64,000 bases of DNA from VRUE01 sp040879985. GTDB lineage: Bacteria > Actinomycetota > Thermoleophilia > Solirubrobacterales > 70-9. Below, piece after piece: positions 9,397 through 16,962 of this stretch (position 1 is its first letter; each line of letters opens with the position of its first letter). A program made the position numbers and the translations under genes. The notes below the pieces were generated by a model that did not search any database, was not told where the DNA came from, and was given only the letters and a program-made list of their open reading frames with translations. The DNA lies in contig JBBDJH010000001.1 of the NCBI GenBank assembly GCA_040879985.1, positions 124,001-188,000 of the forward strand, read 5' to 3'.

Positions 9397-9978
9397 TCAG
9401 GGCTGCAGGCGGGCGCGCAGCGACTCCATCGTCGCCGGGCCGATGCCGCTCACCTCGTCGAGCTGGTCGACCGAGGCGAGCCCACCGTGCTGGTCGCGGA
9501 ATTCGACGATCTTGCCCGCCGTCACCGGGCCGATGCCGTCGATCTCTTCGAGCTGGTCGGCGCTGGCGCTGCCGAGGCTGATCGGACCGTCCTCGGCGAC
9601 GACTCCGGTCGCGGCCGATCCGCCCGGGCCGCGCTCGGGGACCATCACCTGCTGCCCGTCGGCGAGGCGTGCGGCGCGGTTGATCCCTTCCAGCGCAGCG
9701 CCGCCATCCGCCCCGCCGGCCCGCTCGATCGCGTCGACGACCCGCGCGCCGACAGGAAGGCGGTAGACCCCGGGCCGCCGCACCGCCCCGGCGACGTCGA
9801 CGACGAGGTCGCCGCCGCCGCTGGCGATGCTGAAGCCGCCGGAGCCGCCCGAGGCGGCGACCGCCACCGGCGCCGCACCTTCTCCCCCCGCGGACCTGAT
9901 CGCCTGCGCGCCGACGAGCAGCAGGGCGACAGCGACGGCGCCGTAGACGACGACTTGAGATCGCGACAGGTCCGGCAT
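9397..9978 (-). CDS. comEA: ComEA DNA receptor (SLBB plus helix-hairpin-helix)
   Basis: 193 residues: one N-terminal membrane anchor (VVVYGAVAVALLLVGAQAI), a low-complexity linker, a SLBB domain (VDVAGAVRRPGVYRLPVGAR) and two C-terminal helix-hairpin-helix motifs (EEIDGIGPVTAGKIVEFR and DEVSGIGPATMESLRA). It binds incoming double-stranded DNA outside the membrane and passes it to ComEC, encoded just downstream. Full-length with all expected domains. Confidence 0.95.
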   Translation of the reverse strand: MPDLSRSQVVVYGAVAVALLLVGAQAIRSAGGEGAAPVAVAASGGSGGFSIASGGGDLVVDVAGAVRRPGVYRLPVGARVVDAIERAGGADGGAALEGINRAARLADGQQVMVPERGPGGSAATGVVAEDGPISLGSASADQLEEIDGIGPVTAGKIVEFRDQHGGLASVDQLDEVSGIGPATMESLRARLQP

Positions 9979-10039
9979 GGGCCGACCGTGACGGACTCAG
10001 ACGCGCGGGTGGCGCGCAAATAGAAAATTTTCAGACCCA

Positions 10040-10064
10040 ACTGAGTTGCGAGAGGCTCCTCAGT
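10040..10064 (-). terminator. Weak hairpin at the cupin gene end
   Basis: ACTGAG/CTCAGT arms with a 13-nt loop overlap the cupin stop codon on the minus strand; an AT-rich run (GAAAATTTTC) follows about 8 nt later. It could end the cupin transcript before comEA, but the stem is only 6 bp. Confidence 0.3.
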
Positions 10065-10449
10065 CGTCGTCGTAACCGCTGACCTCGGCTAGCTGATCCG
10101 AGTACAGCTCGGCCGCGGCCACCGGGGGCGACTGGACGGAGACGCAGGCCAGCGCCTCGCCGCCGTTGTTGGCGATCGCGTGATCGGTGGCGGGCGGGAC
10201 GAGGATCAGGTCGCCCTCCCCGACCTCCTGCGTATCGCCGGCGACCGACATCGTGCCGGCGCCGCGGACGACGACGTAGACCTGCTCGGCCTGCTCGTCG
10301 GAGCGCAGCGACTGCTCGGCGCCGGCGGGGATCTCCAGCCAGGTGACCGACATGTTGCGGGCGCCGAGCTGGCCGGCGTCCATCAGGGCGTGATAGCGCA
10401 GCCGGTGCCACTCCTCGGCGGGTGCATCCGATAGGCGCCTGACCAGCAT
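10060..10449 (-). CDS. Small cupin-domain protein
   Basis: 129 residues forming one cupin barrel. Motif 1 appears as EQVYVVVRGAGTMSVAG and motif 2 as GDLILVPPATDHAIANNGG; the usual metal ligands of motif 1 (HxH) are replaced by EQ-x-Y, while the motif 2 His (D-H-A) is kept, so metal binding is uncertain. Substrate unknown. It stands between leuS and comEA on the same strand, 43 bp after leuS. Confidence 0.8.
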   Translation of the reverse strand: MLVRRLSDAPAEEWHRLRYHALMDAGQLGARNMSVTWLEIPAGAEQSLRSDEQAEQVYVVVRGAGTMSVAGDTQEVGEGDLILVPPATDHAIANNGGEALACVSVQSPPVAAAELYSDQLAEVSGYDDD

Positions 10450-10492
10450 GCGGAGCGCTTTGTAGCAGAAAAGTGACCGTGGGCCGTAAAAC

Positions 10493-12997
10493 TCAGCGTA
10501 CGACGAGGTTCACCAGCTTGCCCGGGACGACTACCTCCTTGACCACCTGCTTGCCGTCGAGGTGGCGACGCACCTTCTCGCTCTCGCGGGCGAGGGCGAG
10601 CAGCTCGGCCTCGGGCGCGTCGGCCGCGGCCTCGATCCGGTCGCGCAGTTTGCCGTTGACCTGGACGACGAGGGTCACCGTGTCGCTGCTCAGCAGCTCC
10701 GGATCGGCGACGGGCCAGCGGTCCTCCCAGACGCGGCCACCCCGCAGGCGCTCCCAGACCTCGGCGCCCAGATGCGGCGCGAAGGGGAAGATCAGCGAGG
10801 CCGCCGTGGCTGCGGCGAAGCGGACCGCGGCGACACCGGCCGGATCCGTGTAGAGGTCGTCCTTGACCCTGTAGGCCTCGTTGACCAGCTCCATCGTCGC
10901 GGCGACCGCGGTGTTGAACTGGAAGCCGCGCTCGAAGTCGCGGCTGACCTTGTCGATCGCCCAGTGCGCCTTGGCGAGCAGCTCGCGCGCGCTGCCGCCG
11001 GCCGCCTGGTCGAGGTCGCCGGCCGGCAGCGGCTCGACCTCCTCGCAGAGCCGCCAGAGGCGCGAGAGGAAGCGGTTGACGCCCTCGACGCCCTCGTCGG
11101 ACCAGTCGCCGCCGCGCTCCGGCGGCCCCATGAAGCAGACGTAGGTGCGGGCGGTGTCGGCGCCGTAGCGCTCGACGTACTCGGCGGGGCTGACCGTGTT
11201 GCCCTTCGACTTCGACATCTTGGCGCCGTCGCGGGTGATCATCCCCTGGGTGAAGAGGTTGGCGAACGGCTCCTCGACCGAGAGCAGGTCGAGGTCGGCG
11301 AGCGCCTTGGTGAAGAAGCGCGCGTACATCAGGTGCAGGATCGCGTGCTCGACGCCGCCGATGTACTGGTCGACCGGGAGCCAGTGGTCGGCGGTGTCGC
11401 GGTCCCAGGGAGCCGCCTCGTTGTGCGCGTCGAGGTAGCGGATGAAGTACCAGGAGGAGTCGACGAAGGTGTCCATCGTGTCGGTCTCGCGGCGCGCCGC
11501 GGCGCCGCAGCGCGGGCACTCGGTGGCGACCCAGTCCTCGGCCGCGGCCAGCGGGCTGCGGCCCTGCGGCGCGTAGTCCTCGATCTCGGGCAGCTCGACC
11601 GGCAGCTGGTCGTCGGGGACCGGGACGATCGCGGGCGCACCGGCGTCGCCGCAGGCGTCGCAGTAGACGACCGGGATCGGCGCGCCCCAGTAGCGCTGCC
11701 GCGAGACCAGCCAGTCGCGCAGCCGGTAGTTGACCGCCGCCTCGCCGCGGCCGTCCCCGGCGAGCCAGGCGACGATCTCCCCGTAGGCCTCGCGGTTGTG
11801 CTTGCCGTCAAACTCGCCGGAGCCGGTCATCGGCCCGTCGCCGGGATAGGGCAGGCCCTCGTCGTCGCGGGCGACGTCCGGGTCGACGCCCTCGATGACG
11901 CGCTTGACCGGCAGGTCGAAGGCGCGGGCGAACTCGTAGTCGCGGGCGTCGTGGGCCGGCACGGCCATGATCGCGCCGGTGCCGTACTCCATCAGCACAT
12001 AGTCCGCGACGAACATCGGGATCCGCTCGCCGTTGACCGGGTTGACGACGCTGCGGCCGAGCGGCACGCCGGTCTTCGGCCGCTCCTCGTCGCCGCGGTC
12101 CTCGACCGACTCGCGGGCGACCTGGTTGACGTACTCGCGCACCTCCCGCTCGGCGGGCGTGCCGGCGATCAGCCGCTCGAGCTCGGGGTGCTCGGGGGCG
12201 AGGACGAAGAAGCTGGCGCCGAACAGCGTGTCGGGGCGGGTGGTGAAGACCGGGAAGTCGAGGTCCAGCTCGGCGCAGCGGAAGGTCACCTCGGCGCCCT
12301 CGGAGCGGCCGATCCAGTTGCGCTGCATCGTCACCACGTGCTCGGGCCAGGACTCGAGCAGGTCGAAATCGGCGAGCAGGCGCTCGGCGTAATCGGTGAT
12401 CTTGAAGAACCACTGCTCGAGGCGGCGCTGTTCGACCGGCGTGCCGCAGCGCTCGCAGCGACCGTCGACGACCTGCTCGTTGGCGAGCACGGTGGCGTCC
12501 TTCGGGCACCACTGCACGGGCGCCTCGTCGCGGTAGGCGAGCCCCTTCTCGAAGAGGCGCAGGAAGATCCACTGGGTCCAGCGGTAGTACTCGGGCGTGT
12601 GGGTGCCGAGCTCGCGCGACCAGTCGATCGAGATCCCCCACTCGCGGAACTGCTTGCGGAAGGAGGCGATCGAGCGCTCGGTCGCCTCGCGCGGCGGCTC
12701 GCCGGTCTTGATCGCGTTGTTCTCGGCCGGCAGGCCGAAGGCGTCGTAGCCCATCGGGTGGATCACCTCGAAGCCGTGGCGGCGGTGGAAGTGGGCGATC
12801 GCGTCGCCGACCGCGTAGCACTTGAGATGGCCGACGTGGGGCTCGCCCGAGGGGTAGGGCAGCATCTCCAGGACGTAGGACTTCGGCTTGCCGCCGTCGA
12901 AGCCGGGCTGGCCGGGGTTGGCGACCTCCCAGGTCTTCTCCTCGGCCCAGAGCCGCTGCCACTTCGCCTCGATTTCCTTGGGGTCGTAACCGCTCAT
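10493..12997 (-). CDS. leuS: Leucyl-tRNA synthetase
   Basis: 834 residues, class I synthetase. The HIGH signature is PHVGHLKCY in YPSGEPHVGHLK; the KMSKS loop is AKMSKSKGN; zinc-ribbon cysteines appear twice (CPKDATVLANE with CERCG, and CDACG with CPRCG). The CP1 editing domain lies between about residues 220 and 420 (TTRPDTLFGA is its start). It charges tRNA-Leu and edits wrong amino acids. ATG start at 12997 (MSGYDPKEIEAKWQ) fits the family. Confidence 0.98.
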   Translation of the reverse strand: MSGYDPKEIEAKWQRLWAEEKTWEVANPGQPGFDGGKPKSYVLEMLPYPSGEPHVGHLKCYAVGDAIAHFHRRHGFEVIHPMGYDAFGLPAENNAIKTGEPPREATERSIASFRKQFREWGISIDWSRELGTHTPEYYRWTQWIFLRLFEKGLAYRDEAPVQWCPKDATVLANEQVVDGRCERCGTPVEQRRLEQWFFKITDYAERLLADFDLLESWPEHVVTMQRNWIGRSEGAEVTFRCAELDLDFPVFTTRPDTLFGASFFVLAPEHPELERLIAGTPAEREVREYVNQVARESVEDRGDEERPKTGVPLGRSVVNPVNGERIPMFVADYVLMEYGTGAIMAVPAHDARDYEFARAFDLPVKRVIEGVDPDVARDDEGLPYPGDGPMTGSGEFDGKHNREAYGEIVAWLAGDGRGEAAVNYRLRDWLVSRQRYWGAPIPVVYCDACGDAGAPAIVPVPDDQLPVELPEIEDYAPQGRSPLAAAEDWVATECPRCGAAARRETDTMDTFVDSSWYFIRYLDAHNEAAPWDRDTADHWLPVDQYIGGVEHAILHLMYARFFTKALADLDLLSVEEPFANLFTQGMITRDGAKMSKSKGNTVSPAEYVERYGADTARTYVCFMGPPERGGDWSDEGVEGVNRFLSRLWRLCEEVEPLPAGDLDQAAGGSARELLAKAHWAIDKVSRDFERGFQFNTAVAATMELVNEAYRVKDDLYTDPAGVAAVRFAAATAASLIFPFAPHLGAEVWERLRGGRVWEDRWPVADPELLSSDTVTLVVQVNGKLRDRIEAAADAPEAELLALARESEKVRRHLDGKQVVKEVVVPGKLVNLVVR

Positions 12998-13020
12998 CCG
13001 GCGGCGATCTTACGGGGACC

Positions 13021-13080
13021 AAAAAGCCTTCCGCTGTTCCTTATCCCTGATATTTGAGGGAAAGGCACAGCGAAGCGGTT
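13021..13080 (-). terminator. Imperfect stem-loop with T run downstream of the SpoIIM-like gene
   Basis: On the minus strand, AAAAACCGCTTCGCTGTG starts just after the stop at 13082 and pairs imperfectly with ACAGCGGAAGGCTTTTT, which ends in five T; CCTTTCCC/GGGATAAGG can pair within. Position and the final T run suit an intrinsic terminator before leuS. Confidence 0.55.
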
Positions 13081-13081
13081 T

Positions 13082-13789
13082 TTAGAGGACGGGAGAGACG
13101 GCCTGGAGGATCTGGGGCCAGAGATAGACCTCGAGCGTGGCGGAGACGACGAGCACGGGGATCGCCAGCAGGACGGTGATGAAGGTGGCGGCGAGCAGCT
13201 GGTTCCACTCGGCGCGGCGGCTGGCGATCAACCAGGCGGCGAGCGGCAGGAAGAGGGCGGCCAGCTCGGGGAGGGCGTGGGGCAGGACGCTGAGGATCAG
13301 CGTGGCGTGGGAGATCTCGAGCTGGTAGGCGATCGTCGAGCCCTGGAAGCCGAGGTAGAGGGTCTGGGTGAGCAGCGAAAAGAGGGTCACGGCGGCGACG
13401 AAGAGGATCGCGAACTGGCCCGCCTTGACGTGGATCCAGCGCGAGAGGCCGCTGCGCTGGGCGGCGGCGATCGGCATCGAGGCGCCGGCGATGAAGCCGG
13501 CGACGCAGGCGGTCCCGTGCAGGGCGAGGACCAGCGAGTTGCGCCAGAGAATCGGCAGCAGGTCGCCGGGATCGGATGACTCGGTCAGGCCGGCCATGTG
13601 GATCGGGGTTATGTCCGGGGTGAGCAGGCCGGCGACGACCCAGACCGCGCCGAGCAGGGCAAACGCGATCGCCAGGCTGAGCCCGAGCCAGCCGCGCAGG
13701 ACCGGCCACGGCTGCCGATTCCAGACCTCGAAGGTCGCCCGCGTATCCCGCATCCCATGCGAAAAGACGTGCTCATTCGCCGCGCTCAT
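13082..13789 (-). CDS. SpoIIM-family membrane protein
   Basis: 235 residues with about five membrane segments. The family signature is present: a conserved Asn before a helix (WRNSLVLALHG), a Gly-rich turn (GFIAGASMP) and LPHALPELAALFLPLAAW, the counterpart of the PHGxxE motif. In Bacillus SpoIIM works in forespore engulfment, but relatives are widespread in non-sporulating actinobacteria with unknown role, and no other sporulation gene is in this window. Monocistronic in appearance, with a terminator-like structure after it. Confidence 0.75.
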   Translation of the reverse strand: MSAANEHVFSHGMRDTRATFEVWNRQPWPVLRGWLGLSLAIAFALLGAVWVVAGLLTPDITPIHMAGLTESSDPGDLLPILWRNSLVLALHGTACVAGFIAGASMPIAAAQRSGLSRWIHVKAGQFAILFVAAVTLFSLLTQTLYLGFQGSTIAYQLEISHATLILSVLPHALPELAALFLPLAAWLIASRRAEWNQLLAATFITVLLAIPVLVVSATLEVYLWPQILQAVSPVL

Positions 13790-13872
13790 CGCTCCCTCAT
13801 CGGCAGCCCCCGGGCGGCTATTGAGCGGCTCAGCCGCGCGCTCAGTCAGTCATAAGGCGCCTGCGCGCGCGG

Positions 13873-14166
13873 CTACCGCCGTACCGCTGTGGCTGAGGTC
13901 GCGGACCGGCCGTCGTGCATCGCGACTACGTAGACCCGATCCGAGGATTCCTCGTAGCGGTAGAGCAGGATCATCCAAGGCCAAGGGCCGAGCACGAACC
14001 GGACCGACGCCCAGTTGCCGCCCAGTTCAGGGCCGGCGAGCGGAAACGTCTCCAGCACCCGCAGCGAGCGGGCGATCCGAGCCCAGGCATCGTCCGGCAG
14101 GTTGAGCGGCGAAATCGCCTCTTCCACGTCCCGCTGCGCCCGCGGGGTGACGAATACCCGCGCCAC
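13873..14166 (-). CDS. RelE/ParE-family toxin
   Basis: 97 residues with the RelE/ParE fold pattern: VTPRAQRDVEEAI at the start, R-I-x-x-S-L-R-x-L-E-x-F-P-x-x-G-P-E-L near the middle, and LLYRYEESSDRVYVVAMHDGR at the end. Such toxins cleave mRNA on ribosomes or poison gyrase. GTG start at 14166 follows directly after the TGA of the antitoxin gene, so translation is coupled. Which target it has cannot be told. Confidence 0.8.
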   Translation of the reverse strand: MARVFVTPRAQRDVEEAISPLNLPDDAWARIARSLRVLETFPLAGPELGGNWASVRFVLGPWPWMILLYRYEESSDRVYVVAMHDGRSATSATAVRR

Positions 14167-14427
14167 TCAGGCCAACTCGTCAAGCGGCGTCCCCTCGCCG
14201 CGTGCTGCCTGCGCCAGTCCCTCCTGCGTCCGTTGCCAAGCACCAGGAACTGCATCGAGGATTTCGGTGATGCGGGCGGCGTCCGGATCGGCATCGTCGA
14301 GCGCCGTGGCCAGAAGCGACCGTGCGAGCGTCCCCTCTTGCACATGCGTACGCTCGGCCAGCTTCGCCAGTTTGCCCGCGTGCTCCTCGTCGAGCGTCAC
14401 GTTGATTCGCCTTGCAGAAGCGGCCAT
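14167..14427 (-). CDS. Ribbon-helix-helix antitoxin
   Basis: 86 residues. The N-terminus RRINVTLDEEHAGKLAKLAERTHVQEGTLARSLL is a ribbon-helix-helix DNA-binding motif; the Pro/Gly-containing C-terminus would wrap the toxin. It precedes the RelE/ParE-type toxin gene with no spacer, the standard order. The ATG at 14427 stands 6 nt after TAGTTT, a leaderless arrangement, and a short palindrome overlaps that box, so autoregulation is likely. Confidence 0.82.
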   Translation of the reverse strand: MAASARRINVTLDEEHAGKLAKLAERTHVQEGTLARSLLATALDDADPDAARITEILDAVPGAWQRTQEGLAQAARGEGTPLDELA

Positions 14428-14446
14428 GTAGGCAAACTACACGATT
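14427..14446 (-). promoter_or_regulatory. Leaderless -10 box and operator of the antitoxin-toxin operon
   Basis: On the minus strand TAGTTT is followed by 6 nt and the antitoxin ATG. The palindrome TGTAG-GCAAA-CTACA (14427-14441) covers the box and the start, as expected for a ribbon-helix-helix autorepressor site. TTACAC about 18 nt upstream could be a -35. Confidence 0.5.
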
Positions 14447-14455
14447 CAGCACGAC

Positions 14456-14689
14456 TTGTGTAAGGGGCCTAACTGGACGGCACACGGGATCAACGACACG
14501 CCCGAGGAGGAGTTCGCCGCGAACCTGTCCACGCGCGTCACCTTCCACCGAGCGCCGGAGGCCGGCCACACCCAGTCCTGGAATGTCGCGCCAAAGCTCT
14601 ACGAACGGCGGCTTGCAGCGTTCCTGGCGGGCCTCTCAGCGCCCCGCCGACAGCGTCCCGCCGCGCGCCAGGCGCAACAGGCCCCATAG
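14456..14689 (+). pseudogene. C-terminal remnant of an alpha/beta hydrolase
   Basis: The translated segment EEEFAANLSTRVTFHRAPEAGH followed by TQSWNVAPKLYERRLAAFL matches the last 60 residues of alpha/beta hydrolases, including the catalytic His (EAGHTQSW). The nucleophile Ser and acid are absent because nothing homologous lies upstream; the antitoxin gene begins there on the other strand. A TTG at 14456 opens the frame, but a working enzyme is impossible. Its 3' end overlaps the convergent small membrane-protein gene. Probably a relic left by insertion of the toxin-antitoxin pair or by deletion. Confidence 0.6.
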
Positions 14690-14887
14690 TGAGACACCGG
14701 CCCAGACGGTCTCCAGCATCAGGAATCCCCAGAGCTGCTCAAACCAGGCCAGCACGGCGAGGATGACGGCGCCCGTCAGGTTGAGCACCAGGTAGACGCG
14801 CGAATGCTGATCCATCGCGTTCATCTGCGCCGCCCCATAGGCGACGAGGATCAAGAGCGCCCCGACAATCTGGATCACCTGGTCCAT
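14636..14887 (-). CDS. Small two- to three-helix membrane protein (CBU_0592-like)
   Basis: 83 residues, almost all hydrophobic, with the pattern GALLILVAYGAAQMNAMDQHSRVYLVLNLTGA and MLETVWAGVSLWGLLRL that characterises the uncharacterised CBU_0592 family. ATG at 14887. Its 3' end overlaps the hydrolase remnant on the other strand. Function unknown. Confidence 0.7.
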   Translation of the reverse strand: MDQVIQIVGALLILVAYGAAQMNAMDQHSRVYLVLNLTGAVILAVLAWFEQLWGFLMLETVWAGVSLWGLLRLARGGTLSAGR

Positions 14888-14916
14888 AGAGGACAGCGAG
14901 GCTACTGCGGCCGCGC

Positions 14917-15087
14917 TTACGCCACCTCCGCCGCTGCCGAGCCGTCGCCTTCGGCCTGCGCCGAACAGAGACGGGTGTAGGGCTTGCCGCGGCGGCTGAC
15001 GAGAATTTCGGTGCCGGCCGCGGCGCGCTCCATGTAGTAGCCGAAGTGATTGCGGAACTGGTGAGCGCCGATTTCTTCGATGTCGAC
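14917..15087 (-). pseudogene. Phd/YefM-type antitoxin without a usable start codon
   Basis: Reading minus-strand codons from 15087 gives VDIEEIGAHQFRNHFGYYME and then RAAAGTEILVSRRGKPYTRL, a clear Phd/YefM fold (R-x-x-x-G-x-x-x-x-x-x-x-x-G-x-x-x-x-V-x-R-x-G-x-P), ending at TAA 14917-14919. Between the tRNA-Ala gene (ends 15108) and this segment there is no in-frame ATG, GTG or TTG; the next Met is inside the domain. No toxin gene follows. Either the start is non-standard, or this is the stranded remnant of a toxin-antitoxin pair next to the tRNA. Confidence 0.6.
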
Positions 15088-15107
15088 ACTCGACTCTTCT
15101 TGATTAG

Positions 15108-15179
15108 TGGAGCTGGAGGGATTCGAACCCTCGGCCTACGCGCTGCCAGCGCGTCGCTCTTCCCCTGAGCTACAGCCCC
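15108..15179 (-). tRNA. tRNA-Ala (anticodon GGC)
   Basis: A full cloverleaf of 72 nt: acceptor GGGGCTG with CAGCTCC including the G3-U70 pair that marks alanine tRNAs, D arm GCTC/GAGC, anticodon stem ACGCG/CGCGT with loop CTGGCAG (anticodon GGC), T arm GAGGG-TTCGAAT-CCCTC, discriminator A. CCA is not encoded. Confidence 0.97.
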
Positions 15180-15222
15180 GAGTTCATAGTCGTTCGCGAA
15201 GTTTATCGCGGCTCGCTGGCCG

Positions 15223-15924
15223 CTACGCGGCGCGTTGCTCGGGGTTCTGGTCCTCGTCTACGTCGAGGATCAGGTTGTCGCCGGCGGTGCGGCGGATGTT
15301 GAAATCGAAGGGGGCGTTCTCTTCCAGCTCGCGGAGCAGCTCGACCGGCTCGTCGAGCTGCATCGAGAGCGTCGCCCGGCCCTCCGAGAAGCGCTCTACC
15401 GAGATCTCCGAGGCGCCGAGGCGGCCGACCGCGTTTTCGAAGCCGACCAGCTGCGAGAAGTCGCCGAGCGGGCCGATCTCGAGCCTGATCAGGCCCTCGA
15501 AAAGCTCTCCCAGCGCCGCCTCCGCCACACCCGGGCCGGGCTGCCCGGCGCCGTTGGCGGAGACCTCCTGCACGTCGGCCAGCTCCTCGGTGCGGCGACT
15601 GACCTCGACCGCCTCGCGCAGCGCCTTCATGCGGATCCGCGTCGCCTGCCCACGCGCCTGCGCCTGGATCTCCTCGAGCCGCTCCGAGACCGCGTGCAGC
15701 GAGGCGATGCTGCCCTCGTGGCGTTCGTTGGCCTCGCGCAGGCGCTCGCCCAGGCTGCGGATCTCACGCTCGCGCTCGATCACCATCCCCGAGAGCGAGG
15801 CGAGTTCGGCGTCGGCGGCGGAGGCGTGGTGCTCGACCGCGTCTATCGCCGCGTCGCGCGCCGCCATAGCGACATCCACTTCCTGGCGGCGATAGCCGAA
15901 GAGCGCCCGCTTGAAGCTACCCAT
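15223..15924 (-). CDS. DivIVA-like coiled-coil protein
   Basis: 233 residues. The N-terminus MGSFKRALFGYRRQEVDVAM matches the DivIVA lipid-binding head (F-x-G-Y-x-x-x-E-V-D), followed by a long heptad region (about residues 25-120) rich in Glu, Arg and Ala, and a C-terminal globular part of about 90 residues that I do not recognise (from GPLGDFSQLVGF to the end). DivIVA proteins mark curved membrane and recruit wall-growth or division factors. ATG 15924 overlaps the rsfS stop by 8 nt, so it is the last gene of the proA-nadD-rsfS run. Role here is inferred from the head motif only. Confidence 0.6.
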   Translation of the reverse strand: MGSFKRALFGYRRQEVDVAMAARDAAIDAVEHHASAADAELASLSGMVIEREREIRSLGERLREANERHEGSIASLHAVSERLEEIQAQARGQATRIRMKALREAVEVSRRTEELADVQEVSANGAGQPGPGVAEAALGELFEGLIRLEIGPLGDFSQLVGFENAVGRLGASEISVERFSEGRATLSMQLDEPVELLRELEENAPFDFNIRRTAGDNLILDVDEDQNPEQRAA

Positions 15925-16318
15925 GCGCGGCACCGTAGAGGTGCCCTCGGACGCCATCCTGTGGCAGTTGCAACTCGAGCCGCGGCGCCTCGCGCCAGAG
16001 GTCCTCGAGCTGGTAGCGCTCCCTTTCCTCGGCTGTGAAGACGTGCAGGATCGCGTCGAGATAGTCGAGCACGATCCAGCCGGCCTCTCCCTCGCCGTCC
16101 ACCCCGCCGGGCAGCAGGCCCGGCTCCTGCTTGAGGCGCAGCTTCACCTCGTCGACGATCGCCCCTGCCTGGCGCTCGTTGCGGGCCGTGCAGATCGCCA
16201 CGAAGTCGGTGTAGGAGACGAGGCCGCGCATGTCGAGGACGACGATGTCGCTCGCCCCTTTCGCGTCGGCCAGCTCGGCCAGCCGCCGCGCCAATGCCTC
16301 GGGCCCGAGCTCACTCAC
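15917..16318 (-). CDS. rsfS: Ribosomal silencing factor RsfS
   Basis: 133 residues with the family core: KGASDIVVLDMRGLVSYTDFVAICTARNERQ, then GWIVLDYLDAILHVFTAEERERYQLEDLW. RsfS binds L14 on the 50S subunit and blocks subunit joining in poor nutrition. GTG start overlaps the nadD stop (GTGA), the common nadD-rsfS pairing. Confidence 0.95.
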   Translation of the reverse strand: MSELGPEALARRLAELADAKGASDIVVLDMRGLVSYTDFVAICTARNERQAGAIVDEVKLRLKQEPGLLPGGVDGEGEAGWIVLDYLDAILHVFTAEERERYQLEDLWREAPRLELQLPQDGVRGHLYGAAHG

Positions 16319-16962
16319 GAGTAGATCCCCTTCTCCTCGATGAACCGCGCCACGGCCTCGGGCACCAAGTAGCGCAACGGCCTGCCGGCCGCCGCGCGCT
16401 CGCGCAGCGCCGAGGAGGAGACGCCGAACTGCGGCATCTCCAGCATCGTCGCCCGGTTCTCGGCGCCGACGGCGCGCATTGCCGCGCCGACGTCGTCCTC
16501 CGATACTCCCGACCGCCTCGCCACCGCCAACCGGGCCAGCTCGACCACGCGACGCGGCTCGCGCCAGCCCTCGAACCCGACGGCGGCGTCCGCCCCCATC
16601 ACGAACACCAATTCCGGCTCTCCCTTTTCGCGTGCAAGCAACTCCAAGGTCTCATACGTATAGGACGGCCCCTCGCGCTCGACCTCCAGGGTGGAGACGG
16701 TGAAGCGCGAGTCCTCGGCTGCGGCCAGCCGGGTCATCGCCAGGCGCAACTCGCGGCCCGGGTCGTCGTCGATCCGCTTGTGCGGCGCCTCCCCGGTCGG
16801 CATCAGCACGACTTCGTCGAGCTCGAGTTGCCAGAGCGCCTCCTGGGCGAGCGCGAGGTGGCCGAGGTGGGGCGGGTTGAAGGCCGAGCCGAGCACGCCG
16901 ATCGCGGGCCCCTCGCCGCCGCCAGGCGTGCGCGGGGGGTCGCCGGATGGGCTCTTACTCAC
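16315..16962 (-). CDS. nadD: Nicotinate-mononucleotide adenylyltransferase
   Basis: 215 residues. The nucleotidyltransferase motif is GVLGSAFNPPHLGHLALA (GxFxPxHxGH class) and the second motif is FGVSSSALRERAAAG (I-S-S-T-x-I-R class). It joins NaMN with ATP to deamido-NAD. GTG start at 16962 overlaps the proA end by 8 nt; GTGA overlap with rsfS follows. A short Pro/Gly-rich N-terminal tail of about 19 residues precedes the domain. Confidence 0.95.
   Translation of the reverse strand: MSKSPSGDPPRTPGGGEGPAIGVLGSAFNPPHLGHLALAQEALWQLELDEVVLMPTGEAPHKRIDDDPGRELRLAMTRLAAAEDSRFTVSTLEVEREGPSYTYETLELLAREKGEPELVFVMGADAAVGFEGWREPRRVVELARLAVARRSGVSEDDVGAAMRAVGAENRATMLEMPQFGVSSSALRERAAAGRPLRYLVPEAVARFIEEKGIYS

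Noticed and set aside
7472..9766. Long open frame on the plus strand opposite comEC and comEA
   Set aside because: High GC keeps several frames open. The product is Arg/Gly/Asp/Gln-rich with no family motif, while the minus-strand frames carry clear ComEC and ComEA signatures.
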